Position numbers and translations under genes: made by a program. From positions 1-64,000 of the forward strand of contig NZ_FOSW01000014.1 of NCBI RefSeq assembly GCF_900114385.1: DNA of 64,000 nt. The letters are read 5' to 3'. This stretch comes from Geodermatophilus ruber (GTDB taxonomy: Bacteria; Actinomycetota; Actinomycetes; Mycobacteriales; Geodermatophilaceae). This document shows, one piece after another, positions 56,450 to 64,000 of this stretch. The notes beneath the pieces are model-generated. The model saw only the letters and a list, made by a program, of their open reading frames with translations, was not told the DNA's origin and made no database searches. Numbering within the stretch: the first letter of the stretch is position 1; each line of letters starts with the position of its first letter.

Positions 56450-58027
56450 TCACGGCATGGCGTCCCGGCTCGCCGGCGGCGGTGAGCCAGGACCCCGACG
56501 ACCAGCTGACCCGATCAGCCTGCGGCGGCGCAGCACCACGCGATCCCGGGCGTGGTCGAGGACTCCTCCGGCGGGGTCGTCGACGCCGAGCCAGGTGGTG
56601 CGCACGACGTCGCGGTCGGGGTGCCAGATGTCGCGCACGACCAGCGCCATGAGGACGACGACGGCGATGTCGCGCACGATCACCGCGAGGAAGAACCACT
56701 CGACCTCGACCCCACGGTTGTCGGGGCCGAGGTAGTGCAGCATCGTCAGGACCCACACCAGCACCTCGGTGGCCTGCCAGAGCAGCAGCGAGCGCCAACG
56801 GGGCCGCGCGAGCACCAGCAGCGGCAGCAGCCACAGCGAGAACTGCGGGCTCCACACCTTGTTGAGCAGCAGGAACGCGGCCAGCAGCAGGAACGCGATC
56901 TGCGGCACCCGGGGCCGCACCGGTGCGGCCAGCACCAGCCAGCCCACCCCGCCGGCGAACAGCACCAGGAGCACCGCCACCACCGCGTTGAGCACCGCGG
57001 GCGCCTCGCCCCGGGCGAGCGGGCCGTCGAGGATCCCGAAGTCGGTCGCCGTGAGGAGCATGTTCCAGATCGACTCGGGGTTGGCCGCGCGCTCCCGGCT
57101 GAACGCGAAGAACCACGACCAGTTGTCCGGCGCGGCCAGCGCCACCGGCAGGTCGACCACCAGCCAGGCCGCCCCGGCGGCCAGGGCCGTCCGCAGCCAG
57201 GCACGCAGCCGCCCGGCCCGCAGGCAGAGCAGGAACAGCGCGCCGAGGACCAGCACCGGGTAGAGCTTCGCGGCGACGCCGAGGCCGAGCAGCACCCCGG
57301 CGAGCACCGGCCGCTGCCGGGCCCACGCCCACAGGCCCAGCGTGGTCAGCGCAACGGCGAACACGTCCCAGTTGGTGAAGGCGTGCACGAGCAGCAGCGG
57401 CGACAGCGCCACCATCGCGGCGTCCCACGGCCGGCGGCCGGCCAGGGCGAGCACCGCCCGGATCACGAGCAGCGCACACATCGACAGCAGCAGGCAGGTG
57501 ACGACGTAGAAGCTCAGCACCGGCGGGACGGCGGGCAGCAGGCCCGTCGCGGCCGCGACGCCGTCGTACCCGCGGGCGATCGCGGCCGCCAACGCCATGA
57601 GGCCCCCGGTGAGCACCGGGTACTCCACCCGGGCGTCGAGGTAGGGCAGCGCCCCGGAGCCGAGGTCGTAGATGCCGAAGAGCGGCACCGCGTCGGAGTA
57701 GCAGAAGTGCGTGTACTGCACCGACCCCGCCCAGTTGCCGTCCGCGCAGGGCACCTGCTTGAACCAGGCGAGGGCGAGCACCGCCGTCGTGAACAGCAGG
57801 CAGACCCGCAGCGGCGTCCAGAACAGCGCCCGCCCGGTCACCGCGTGCCGGCCCCACGGGCCGCCGACGGCCTCGCTGGCCTGGGCCGCGACCGGGTCGA
57901 CCCAGGTGGGGACGACGCGGTCGGGCCGGACCGGTGCGGTGCGGCCCGCCGGAGACGGCGCGGACCCCCCGGCCGGAGTGCTGGCCGGGGGGTCCGTGGG
58001 TGTGCCGGTCGAGCGGTCTGGGCGCAC
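56450..58027 (-). CDS. GT87-type membrane glycosyltransferase
   Basis: 525-residue polytopic membrane protein with about ten to twelve predicted helices between residues 70 and 480. It resembles polyprenyl-phosphate dependent mannosyltransferases of family GT87. The first extracytoplasmic loop carries LPYLDARVEYPVLTGG, whose acidic residues fit the catalytic site. Position and type match Rv0051 of M. tuberculosis. GTG 58027 lies 23 bases after the ponA stop, so the two are cotranscribed and may act in envelope assembly. Confidence 0.88.
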   Translation of the reverse strand: MRPDRSTGTPTDPPASTPAGGSAPSPAGRTAPVRPDRVVPTWVDPVAAQASEAVGGPWGRHAVTGRALFWTPLRVCLLFTTAVLALAWFKQVPCADGNWAGSVQYTHFCYSDAVPLFGIYDLGSGALPYLDARVEYPVLTGGLMALAAAIARGYDGVAAATGLLPAVPPVLSFYVVTCLLLSMCALLVIRAVLALAGRRPWDAAMVALSPLLLVHAFTNWDVFAVALTTLGLWAWARQRPVLAGVLLGLGVAAKLYPVLVLGALFLLCLRAGRLRAWLRTALAAGAAWLVVDLPVALAAPDNWSWFFAFSRERAANPESIWNMLLTATDFGILDGPLARGEAPAVLNAVVAVLLVLFAGGVGWLVLAAPVRPRVPQIAFLLLAAFLLLNKVWSPQFSLWLLPLLVLARPRWRSLLLWQATEVLVWVLTMLHYLGPDNRGVEVEWFFLAVIVRDIAVVVLMALVVRDIWHPDRDVVRTTWLGVDDPAGGVLDHARDRVVLRRRRLIGSAGRRGPGSPPPASRDAMP

Positions 58028-58050
58028 GGGCCCAGTGTGCCCGAGCGGGG

Positions 58051-60417
58051 TCAGCCGTCCTGCCCGTCGAACGGCGGGCCGCCGTTCCCGTTGCTCCCCT
58101 CACCGTTCTGCGGAGGTCCGGGAACGCCGGGGACCGTCGGCTGGGTCGGCGTCGGGGTGGCCGGCGGGGGCGGCGTCGGAGCCGGCGGGGTCGGCGTCGG
58201 CGTGGGCGCCGGCTCCTCGGTCACCGGTTCCGACGGCGGGGCCTGGCTCGACGGCGGGGCCTGCGTCTGCGACTGCGTGCGCTCCGGCTTCGGCGCCGGC
58301 GCGGGCACGCCCACCCCGGTGTCGCCGCGGATGGTGGGGCGGTCGGGCAGGTCCTCCTCCGGCGTGCCGGCCAGCACGGTGTTCATGAACTCCTGCCAGA
58401 TCGCTCCCGGCAGGCCCGAGCCGTAGATGATCGACCCACCGGCGTTGACGATCGGGTCGCTGGGCGAGTCGTTGCCCATCCACACGGCCGTCGACAGCGA
58501 CGGCGTGTAGCCGACCATCCAGGCGTCGGAGTTGTCCTCACCCTGGCCCTGCGTACCGGTCTTGCTGGCCACCTCCCGGCCGCCCTGCAGCGCCCGCTTG
58601 GAGTAGGACGCGACGTCCTTGAGCGCGTAGGTGACGTCGTTGGCGACGTTGGCCGGGATCGCCTGGTCGCCGGAGTCGCCGCCGTACTCGAGCAGCACCG
58701 CACCCTCGTTGTCGGTGACCCGGGAGACGAAGTAGGGCTCGTGCTCGACGCCGCCGTTGGCGAACGTGGCGAAGCCGTGCGCCTGGTCGATCGGGCGCAT
58801 CTCGTACTCACCGATGCCGATGGCCGAGCCGGTGAACCCGTCGGTGTTGGCCAGGATGGTGTTGTTCCTGAGCGCGCCGCCCGTCCAGGTCTCCGGCAGC
58901 CCGGTCGCGGCGAGCGCGGTCTCCCGCACCTTCTCCGGCCCCACCTCGTGGGCCAGGCCGTAGAAGGTGGTGTTCAGCGAGCGGGTCATGGCCTCGACGA
59001 GGGTGCAGGAGCCGCACGAGGCCCCGCCGGAGTTGCGCACGGGGGCCTCGCGGTCGGGGAAGGTCTGCGGCGAGCTGCCGTCCCGCCGCGAGTTCACGCT
59101 GATGCCCTCCTGCAGTGCGGTGGCGAGCACGTAGGGCTTCATCGACGAGCCGGGCTGGCGCTGGGCCAGGGCGTAGTCGGTCCCCACCCCGCTGGGCCCG
59201 CCGTAGTAGGCCCGCACCGCGCCGGTGCGCGGATCGACGGCGACCAGCGCCTGTCGGAGATTCTCCGGCTCGCCCGCCATCACGTCGGTGACGGCGGCCA
59301 CCGCGGCATCCTGCGCCGGCTTGTCCACGGTGGTGGTGATCCGCAGCCCACCGGCCCGGATCTGCTGCTCGGTGTAGCCCTTCGCCTCCAGCTCACCGAT
59401 CGCCCGCTGGACGATCAGCCCCTCCGGCCCGGCCGGGATGTCGAACGAGGAGTCGGTCCTGGGCAGCACCGGGGGGTAGACCGACGCGTCCCGGTCGGCC
59501 TGGGCCAGCCAGCCCTCGTCGACCATCGCGTCGAGCACCAGCCCCCAGCGGTCCTGGGCCCCCTCCGAGTTGGCCTCCGGGTCGTAGTGCGAGGGGCTGC
59601 GGACGAGGACGGCGAGCACCGCGCCCTGCTGGGCGGTGAGCTCGGAGGCGTGCACACCGAAGAAGGTGTTGGCCGCCGACTCGATGCCGTAGGCGCCGCG
59701 GCCGAAGTAGATGGTGTTGAGGTAGTTCTCGAGGATCTCGTCCTTCGAGTAGTTGTTGTCCAGCTTGATCGCGAGGAAGAGCTCCTGGAACTTGCGACCG
59801 AACGTCTGCTCCGAGGAGAGGAACGCGTTCTTCACGTACTGCTGGGTGATCGTCGAGCCACCCTGCGTCGAGCCGCCGGTCAGGTTGTTCCACGCGGCCC
59901 GCACGATCCCGGTGAAGGAGATCCCGGGATCGGAGTAGAAGCTGCGGTTCTCCGCGGCGAGAATGGCCTGCTGGGCCGGCTCGGAGACCTCGTCGAGGCC
60001 GACGTTGGTGCGGTTGCCCCCGGCCACGGCCAGCCGCGCCATCTCGGTGCTGCCGTCGGCGTAGTACACGACCGTCGTCTGCTTGCTCTGCAGCGACTCG
60101 ATGCTCGGCACCTCGGTGGCCGCGTAGACGACACCGACGAAGACGCCGAGCAGCACGAACAGGCCGGCGAGGGTCGCGACGGCGATCTTCAGCCGACGAC
60201 GGCGGCGCTGCTTCTTGCTGCGGGCCGCCTTGCCCTTGCCCGGGCCCTTGCGGGGGGCGACCGCGGCGCCGGTCCGGGCCGCCGTCGTGCGCCCGCCCCG
60301 GCCGGCCGGGGGCCGCCGTCCCCCGCCGCCACCGCCGGCGGCGGTGCGGTTGGGCGGTGGCCGGCGGACCGAGCCGCCGCGCGGCCCGACCGGTGAGGTC
60401 TCGTCGTGGGGAGGCAC
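58051..60417 (-). CDS. ponA: Bifunctional penicillin-binding protein (class A)
   Basis: Peptidoglycan synthase of 788 residues. A basic, Gly-rich cytoplasmic N-terminus (about 65 residues) precedes one membrane helix (about 75-97). The GT51 domain shows AAENRSFYSDPGISFTGI, GGSTITQQYVKN and ENYLNTIYFGRGAYGIE. The transpeptidase has SxxK in QPGSSMKP, SxN in RSLNTTF and KTG in ASKTGTQ. A roughly 120-residue Pro/Thr/Gln-rich tail follows the catalytic domain, as in mycobacterial PonA1. GTG 60417 lies behind AGAGGGG. Matches Rv0050 in synteny. Confidence 0.96.
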   Translation of the reverse strand: MPPHDETSPVGPRGGSVRRPPPNRTAAGGGGGGRRPPAGRGGRTTAARTGAAVAPRKGPGKGKAARSKKQRRRRRLKIAVATLAGLFVLLGVFVGVVYAATEVPSIESLQSKQTTVVYYADGSTEMARLAVAGGNRTNVGLDEVSEPAQQAILAAENRSFYSDPGISFTGIVRAAWNNLTGGSTQGGSTITQQYVKNAFLSSEQTFGRKFQELFLAIKLDNNYSKDEILENYLNTIYFGRGAYGIESAANTFFGVHASELTAQQGAVLAVLVRSPSHYDPEANSEGAQDRWGLVLDAMVDEGWLAQADRDASVYPPVLPRTDSSFDIPAGPEGLIVQRAIGELEAKGYTEQQIRAGGLRITTTVDKPAQDAAVAAVTDVMAGEPENLRQALVAVDPRTGAVRAYYGGPSGVGTDYALAQRQPGSSMKPYVLATALQEGISVNSRRDGSSPQTFPDREAPVRNSGGASCGSCTLVEAMTRSLNTTFYGLAHEVGPEKVRETALAATGLPETWTGGALRNNTILANTDGFTGSAIGIGEYEMRPIDQAHGFATFANGGVEHEPYFVSRVTDNEGAVLLEYGGDSGDQAIPANVANDVTYALKDVASYSKRALQGGREVASKTGTQGQGEDNSDAWMVGYTPSLSTAVWMGNDSPSDPIVNAGGSIIYGSGLPGAIWQEFMNTVLAGTPEEDLPDRPTIRGDTGVGVPAPAPKPERTQSQTQAPPSSQAPPSEPVTEEPAPTPTPTPPAPTPPPPATPTPTQPTVPGVPGPPQNGEGSNGNGGPPFDGQDG

Positions 60418-60605
60418 GAAGGGGCCCCTCTCTGGCTCGGTCTCGGTGGGCTCGCAGACGTCTCGCAGACGTGAGGACGTCCGACGGCCCAGGGTGGCGT
60501 CTTCTGCTGCAGGAACGGGGGAGGCCCGCGGCTGCGCGGGCGAGCGGCCCCGCTCCCATGCGCAACGACGGCGCGGGGCGCCGGGTCTTCCCGCCGTGAG
60601 GCGAA

Positions 60606-61019
60606 CTACTCCGTCGCGGCCCGCCGGCGGGTCCGACGCGGGGACCGGCGCGGCGCGGGCTCGGTCCCGAGGACGTAGGAGGAGTCCAGGTGGTTCCACC
60701 CGCAGCCCCGGCACACCTCGACGGTGTAGACGGAGAACTCCTCCTGCATGGCATCCATCCGGGCGAGCTCGGCCTGGGTCTTGGCCTGGCCGGCCGTGGA
60801 TCCCAGATGCTCGCCGTACACGTAGCTCACCAGTGTCAGCCGCTCCTTGCGGCACACCGGGCAGGCGGCGTCGGTCGCCTCGCCGTGGTACTTGGCCGCA
60901 CGGGAGAGGTAGGGACTGGCGTCGCAGACCTCGAAGAGCCCGGTGCGTCCGGCGTACACGTCGGCGAGGACGGCTCGCCGCTGCAGCGAGTAGTCCACGA
61001 CGGATCGACGTCCGGGCAC
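60606..61019 (-). CDS. DUF5318-type zinc-ribbon-like protein
   Basis: 137 residues from GTG 61019. Conserved start [20 protein letters not shown], then [21 protein letters not shown] and [19 protein letters not shown]: two CxxC pairs that probably bind one zinc. A basic Arg-rich tail follows. No ribosome site precedes the start, so a leaderless transcript is possible. Same place and direction as Rv0049 beside ponA1 in M. tuberculosis. Function unknown. Confidence 0.88.
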   Translation of the reverse strand: MPGRRSVVDYSLQRRAVLADVYAGRTGLFEVCDASPYLSRAAKYHGEATDAACPVCRKERLTLVSYVYGEHLGSTAGQAKTQAELARMDAMQEEFSVYTVEVCRGCGWNHLDSSYVLGTEPAPRRSPRRTRRRAATE

Positions 61020-61126
61020 GGCGCCAATGTACGCACCGCGGGCCCTCCACGACCTGCTCGTGCGGGTCCGGTCCGGTCCGAGGTGGTCCTGCGGACCCCC
61101 TCGGTGTACGACCGCAACCACCCCCC

Positions 61127-61147
61127 GATGTATCGTTTCGATACATC
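61127..61147. promoter_or_regulatory. Candidate PadR operator
   Basis: GATGTATCG-ttt-CGATACATC, a perfect 9-bp inverted repeat with 3-base spacer, 27 bases upstream of the padR start and overlapping the likely promoter. Autorepression by the PadR protein is the simplest reading; divergent control of the DUF5318 gene is also possible. Confidence 0.65.
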
Positions 61148-61173
61148 ACACCGTGGGGCGAGGGGAGAGCGAC

Positions 61174-61785
61174 GTGCTCGAGTTCGCCATCCTGGGCCTG
61201 CTGCACCAGTCCCCCATGCACGGCTACGAGCTGCGCAAACAGCTCGCGCAGGTGCTCGGTGGGCTCCGCAGCATCTCCTACGGGTCGCTCTACCCCGCAC
61301 TGAAGCGGCTGCGCGCGGCCGGTTTCGTCACCACCGACGAGCCCGACCGGCACGCCCCGCTCCCGGCCGATGCACCGCCGCTCACCGGCCGCCGCGGAAA
61401 AGTGGTCTACACGATCACCGCGGAGGGCAAGGAGCGCTTCCACGAGCTGGTCAGCCAGGCCGGCCCGGAGGCGTACGACGACAGCGGGCTCTTCGGCGTC
61501 CGGCTGGCGTTCTTCCGGCACACCGCGGCCGACGTGCGGCTGCGCATCCTCGAGGGCCGCCGGCGCACCGTCGAGCGGCAGCGGGAGGGGCTGCGGTCCT
61601 CGGTGACCCGGGCCCGCGAACGCCTCGACCGGTACACCCTCGAGCTGCAGCGTCACGGCCTGGAGTCCGTCGACCGGGAGGTCCGCTGGCTGTCCGAGCT
61701 GATCGACAGCGAGCGGAAGAACGCCGACTCCAGCGGCGCCGACCCTCCCCGCACCGATCCGGAAACCCCCACCCCGACGGGTTGA
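61174..61785 (+). CDS. PadR family transcriptional regulator
   Basis: 203-residue regulator. GTG 61174 follows GAGGGGAGAG. The winged helix covers about residues 1-85 ([62 protein letters not shown]). The C-terminal part is a long helical dimerisation region. It lies 77 bases before ino1 and, as with Rv0047c and ino1 (Rv0046c) in M. tuberculosis, probably shares regulation with it. A perfect operator-like palindrome precedes it. Confidence 0.93.
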   Translation: MLEFAILGLLHQSPMHGYELRKQLAQVLGGLRSISYGSLYPALKRLRAAGFVTTDEPDRHAPLPADAPPLTGRRGKVVYTITAEGKERFHELVSQAGPEAYDDSGLFGVRLAFFRHTAADVRLRILEGRRRTVERQREGLRSSVTRARERLDRYTLELQRHGLESVDREVRWLSELIDSERKNADSSGADPPRTDPETPTPTG

Positions 61786-61862
61786 CCCGTCCCCAGCTCC
61801 GCCCAGGACCGCGCCCGGTCCGCTCAACCGACCGTTCACGGTCCGAGGAAGAAGGAAACCCC

Positions 61863-62942
61863 ATGGGATCTGTCAAGGTCGCCATCGTCGGCGTGGGCAA
61901 CTGCGCCGCCTCGCTCGTCCAGGGTGTGCACTACTACCGCGACGCCGACGAGACGACGTCGGTGCCCGGTCTGATGCACGTGCGCTTCGGCGCGTACCAC
62001 GTCTCCGACATCGAGTTCGTGGCCGCGTTCGACGTCGACGCCAAGAAGGTGGGCCAGGATCTCTCCGCGGCGATCGTCGCCAGCGAGAACAACACCATCA
62101 AGATCTGCGACGTGCCCCCGCTCGGCGTGGCCGTGCAGCGCGGCACCACGCTCGACGGTCTCGGCAAGTACTACCGCGAGACCATCGAGGAGTCCGACGA
62201 GCGGCCGGTCGACGTCGTCGCCGCACTGCGGGAGTCCGGTGCCGACGTCCTCGTCTGCTACCTGCCGGTCGGCTCGCAGGAGGCGGCCGAGTTCTACGCG
62301 CAGGCCGCGCTCGACGCCGGCGTCGCCTTCGTCAACGCGCTCCCGGTCTTCATCGCCGGCACCAAGGAGTGGGCGGACAAGTTTACCGCCGCCGGCGTGC
62401 CGATCGTCGGTGACGACATCAAGTCGCAGGTCGGGGCGACCATCACCCACCGGGTGCTCGCCAAGCTGTTCGAGGACCGCGGCGTCCAGCTCGACCGCAC
62501 GATGCAGCTCAACGTCGGCGGCAACATGGACTTCAAGAACATGCTCGAGCGCGAGCGGCTGGAGTCCAAGAAGATCTCCAAGACCCAGGCCGTGACCAGC
62601 CAGGTCGACCGCGACATGGGCGCGGGCAACGTGCACATCGGCCCGTCGGACCACGTGTCGTGGCTCTCGGACCGCAAGTGGGCCTACGTGCGCCTCGAGG
62701 GCCGCGCGTTCGGCGACGTCCCGCTGAACCTGGAGTACAAGCTCGAGGTCTGGGACTCCCCGAACTCGGCCGGCATCATCATCGACGCCGTCCGCGCCGC
62801 GAAGATCGCCAAGGACCGCGGCATTGGCGGCCCGATCCTGTCGGCGTCGTCCTACTTCATGAAGAGCCCGCCGGTGCAGTACAGCGACAGCGAGGCCCAC
62901 GACGCCGTGGAGGCGTTCATCCGGGGCGAGGTCGAGCGCTGA
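61863..62942 (+). CDS. ino1: Inositol-3-phosphate synthase
   Basis: NAD-dependent enzyme of 359 residues that cyclises glucose 6-phosphate to inositol 3-phosphate, precursor of phosphatidylinositol, mycothiol and inositol solutes. NAD-binding [16 protein letters not shown] at the start, then [51 protein letters not shown], and the catalytic Lys region [14 protein letters not shown] 61863 follows GGAAGAAGGAAA. Length matches the compact actinobacterial Ino1. Repeat copy D follows its stop. Confidence 0.97.
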   Translation: MGSVKVAIVGVGNCAASLVQGVHYYRDADETTSVPGLMHVRFGAYHVSDIEFVAAFDVDAKKVGQDLSAAIVASENNTIKICDVPPLGVAVQRGTTLDGLGKYYRETIEESDERPVDVVAALRESGADVLVCYLPVGSQEAAEFYAQAALDAGVAFVNALPVFIAGTKEWADKFTAAGVPIVGDDIKSQVGATITHRVLAKLFEDRGVQLDRTMQLNVGGNMDFKNMLERERLESKKISKTQAVTSQVDRDMGAGNVHIGPSDHVSWLSDRKWAYVRLEGRAFGDVPLNLEYKLEVWDSPNSAGIIIDAVRAAKIAKDRGIGGPILSASSYFMKSPPVQYSDSEAHDAVEAFIRGEVER

Positions 62943-62947
62943 TCGAA

Positions 62948-63000
62948 GACCCCCTGCTCCCCGCCCCTCGCTAGCTCGGGGCGGTGCCCTGGAGGGGGCC
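62948..63000 (+). repeat. Stop-proximal palindromic repeat, copy D (after ino1)
   Basis: GACCCCCTGCTCCCCGCCCCTCG..CTCGGGGCGGTGCCCTGGAGGGGGCC. It begins 5 bases after the ino1 stop and is the reverse complement of copy B with few changes, so relative to the upstream gene its orientation is the same. A second short palindrome (GACAGGGTCC..GGGCCCTGTC, about 63001-63037) follows. Confidence 0.8.
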
Positions 63001-63115
63001 GACAGGGTCCGTCCCCGGGAGGGGGCGGGCCCTGTCGCGTCCCGGGGCCTGCCGCGTGCCCGGCCCTTCCGCGTGGAGCGCGGGCCCGGCCCCACCGGCT
63101 GCCTACCCTGGCCGT

Positions 63116-63874
63116 ATGCCGCCGCGCCGCCGTCTGCTGCTCCCCACCCTGGGGCTGGTGCTCGCGCTGCTCGCGGGGTGTTCCGGAACCGGCCAGCGGC
63201 AGACCGGTGACCCGATCACCGAGGGGGAGGCCACCGTCCTGGCCGACCTGCTGGTGCGCAACCGCGAAGCCGGCGGTGCGAACTTCGTGATCACCGCCCC
63301 CTACGGGGAGGGCACGGTGCTGACCCTGACCGGCGAGGTCGATTTCACCGGTTCCGCGGGCCGGGCCCAGGCCGTCACCCGCTACGGCGACGAGCGCCCC
63401 GAGGAGCTGCGCACCCTGTTCTTCACCGCCGACCAGGTGTGGTTCGGCGACGTGCCGGGCCTGGCCGAGGCGCTCGGGGAGGCTGGCCTGCCCGAGGCGC
63501 GGTACGTGCGCCGGCCGACAGCGACGGGAGACCAGCTGCCGCTCACCGACGTCCTGGTCCGGCTGGTCCTCAACCTCGCCGCCGAGGAGGCAGACGACCC
63601 GGCCGCCTTCCGCGGCTCGGACTACACCTGGCAGGGCGACCGGTCGATCGACGGGCAGCTCACCTCGGTCTTCGCCGCGGAGGCCGGCTGGTCGGTGGCG
63701 GTCGACCGCTCCGACGATGTGCTCGTCCAGTACGTCACCCGGCTACCCGAGCTGCCCTTCGACGTCACCGTGACGCTCTCCGACCACGGGTCCCGGGAGA
63801 TCGCGCTCCCCGGCGACGAGGAGACGGTGGACGGCGCCGAGCACCCGGAGATCGCCGCGTCCGTGGGTCTGTAG
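63116..63874 (+). CDS. Lipoprotein of unknown function
   Basis: 252 residues from ATG 63116. A basic N-terminus and short hydrophobic helix end in the lipobox LLAGC, with the lipid-modified Cys near residue 22. The mature part has alternating beta strands (FVITAPYGEGTVLTLTGEVDF, ELPFDVTVTLSDHGS) in a pattern similar to LprG/LppX-like or LolA-like lipid-carrier folds, but this is only a guess. Transcribed alone after ino1, with a terminator 27 bases after the stop. Confidence 0.82.
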   Translation: MPPRRRLLLPTLGLVLALLAGCSGTGQRQTGDPITEGEATVLADLLVRNREAGGANFVITAPYGEGTVLTLTGEVDFTGSAGRAQAVTRYGDERPEELRTLFFTADQVWFGDVPGLAEALGEAGLPEARYVRRPTATGDQLPLTDVLVRLVLNLAAEEADDPAAFRGSDYTWQGDRSIDGQLTSVFAAEAGWSVAVDRSDDVLVQYVTRLPELPFDVTVTLSDHGSREIALPGDEETVDGAEHPEIAASVGL

Positions 63875-63900
63875 GGCGAGCCGCCCGGCCCCGGACATGC

Positions 63901-63937
63901 GGAAGGGGGCGGCCTCTTCCCCAGACCGCCCCCTTCC
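63901..63937 (+). terminator. Intrinsic terminator after lipoprotein gene
   Basis: GGAAGGGGGCGG and CCGCCCCCTTCC form a perfect 12-bp stem with a 13-base loop. The remaining bases to 64000 hold no recognisable gene. Confidence 0.8.
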
Positions 63938-64000
63938 ACCTGTGTTCCTACCAGATGGCGGCCGCCGGCGCTGCCCCTGGCGCGACGAGTCGCGCTCAGT

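Noticed and set aside
60418-61839. N-terminal extension of the penicillin-binding protein frame
   Set aside because: The frame stays open far upstream but crosses the DUF5318 and padR genes; GTG 60417 has the ribosome site and the normal basic N-terminus.

Overview
The window is GC-rich DNA (visibly above 70 percent G+C) with frequent GTG starts, 4-base stop/start overlaps and strong G/C third positions. It is chromosomal DNA of a high-GC actinobacterium. Three methyl-accepting chemotaxis proteins imply motility, and together with compatible-solute genes and the gene styles seen here they suggest Geodermatophilaceae (Blastococcus, Geodermatophilus or Modestobacter type); that placement is inference. 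The right end (dnaB, rplI, rpsR, ssb, rpsF, nfo, GT87 gene, ponA, DUF5318 gene, padR, ino1) matches in order and relative orientation the Mycobacterium tuberculosis block Rv0046c to Rv0058, which lies close to oriC. Four parS-like palindromes are consistent with an origin-proximal position.

Layout. 1-5121: three tandem leftward chemoreceptor genes with nearly identical signalling halves and different sensor halves. 5525-7680: otsA-otsB for trehalose. 7841-8577: a pair of overlapping fluoride-channel genes. 8688-13855: N-acetylglutaminylglutamine amide genes (asnO, ngg) downstream of a secreted subtilisin. 14039-18999: aldo/keto reductase, PaaX-like regulator, small membrane proteins, a Gly-rich protein, a flavin reductase and an HMG-CoA-lyase family enzyme. 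19141-25824: PAS-GGDEF protein, TetR-MMPL pair, M20 peptidase and phosphoglucomutase. 25974-29659: a glycine-betaine type ABC transporter operon. 29660-31099: an asparagine-synthetase gene without its own stop codon. 31287-43012: a glutamine amidotransferase, thiC with TPP riboswitch, an esterase, an orphan SNF2-like helicase, thiM-thiE-thiD with a second TPP riboswitch, dinB and a methyltransferase, a PepSY-like protein and a CaiB family CoA-transferase. 43148-46753: PucR-type regulator divergent from a ferredoxin reductase/fatty-acid desaturase operon. 46896-50628: prenyltransferase-like repeat protein, aromatic-ring monooxygenase, GNAT enzyme. 50692-63874: the conserved replication, translation and cell-wall block, with ino1 and a lipoprotein.

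Themes. Several loci serve osmotic or desiccation adaptation: trehalose, N-acetylglutaminylglutamine amide, betaine uptake and inositol phosphate synthesis. Thiamine synthesis is split between two transcription units on opposite strands, each behind a TPP riboswitch. The least explained material is non-coding: parS-like sites, a roughly 54-bp palindromic repeat sitting 4-9 bases after the stop codons of rplI, ssb and ino1, a second inverted-repeat type with CGATCATG ends, and a 710-bp gap upstream of dnaB holding DnaA-box-like sequences. No tRNA, rRNA, CRISPR array, transposase or integrase was seen.
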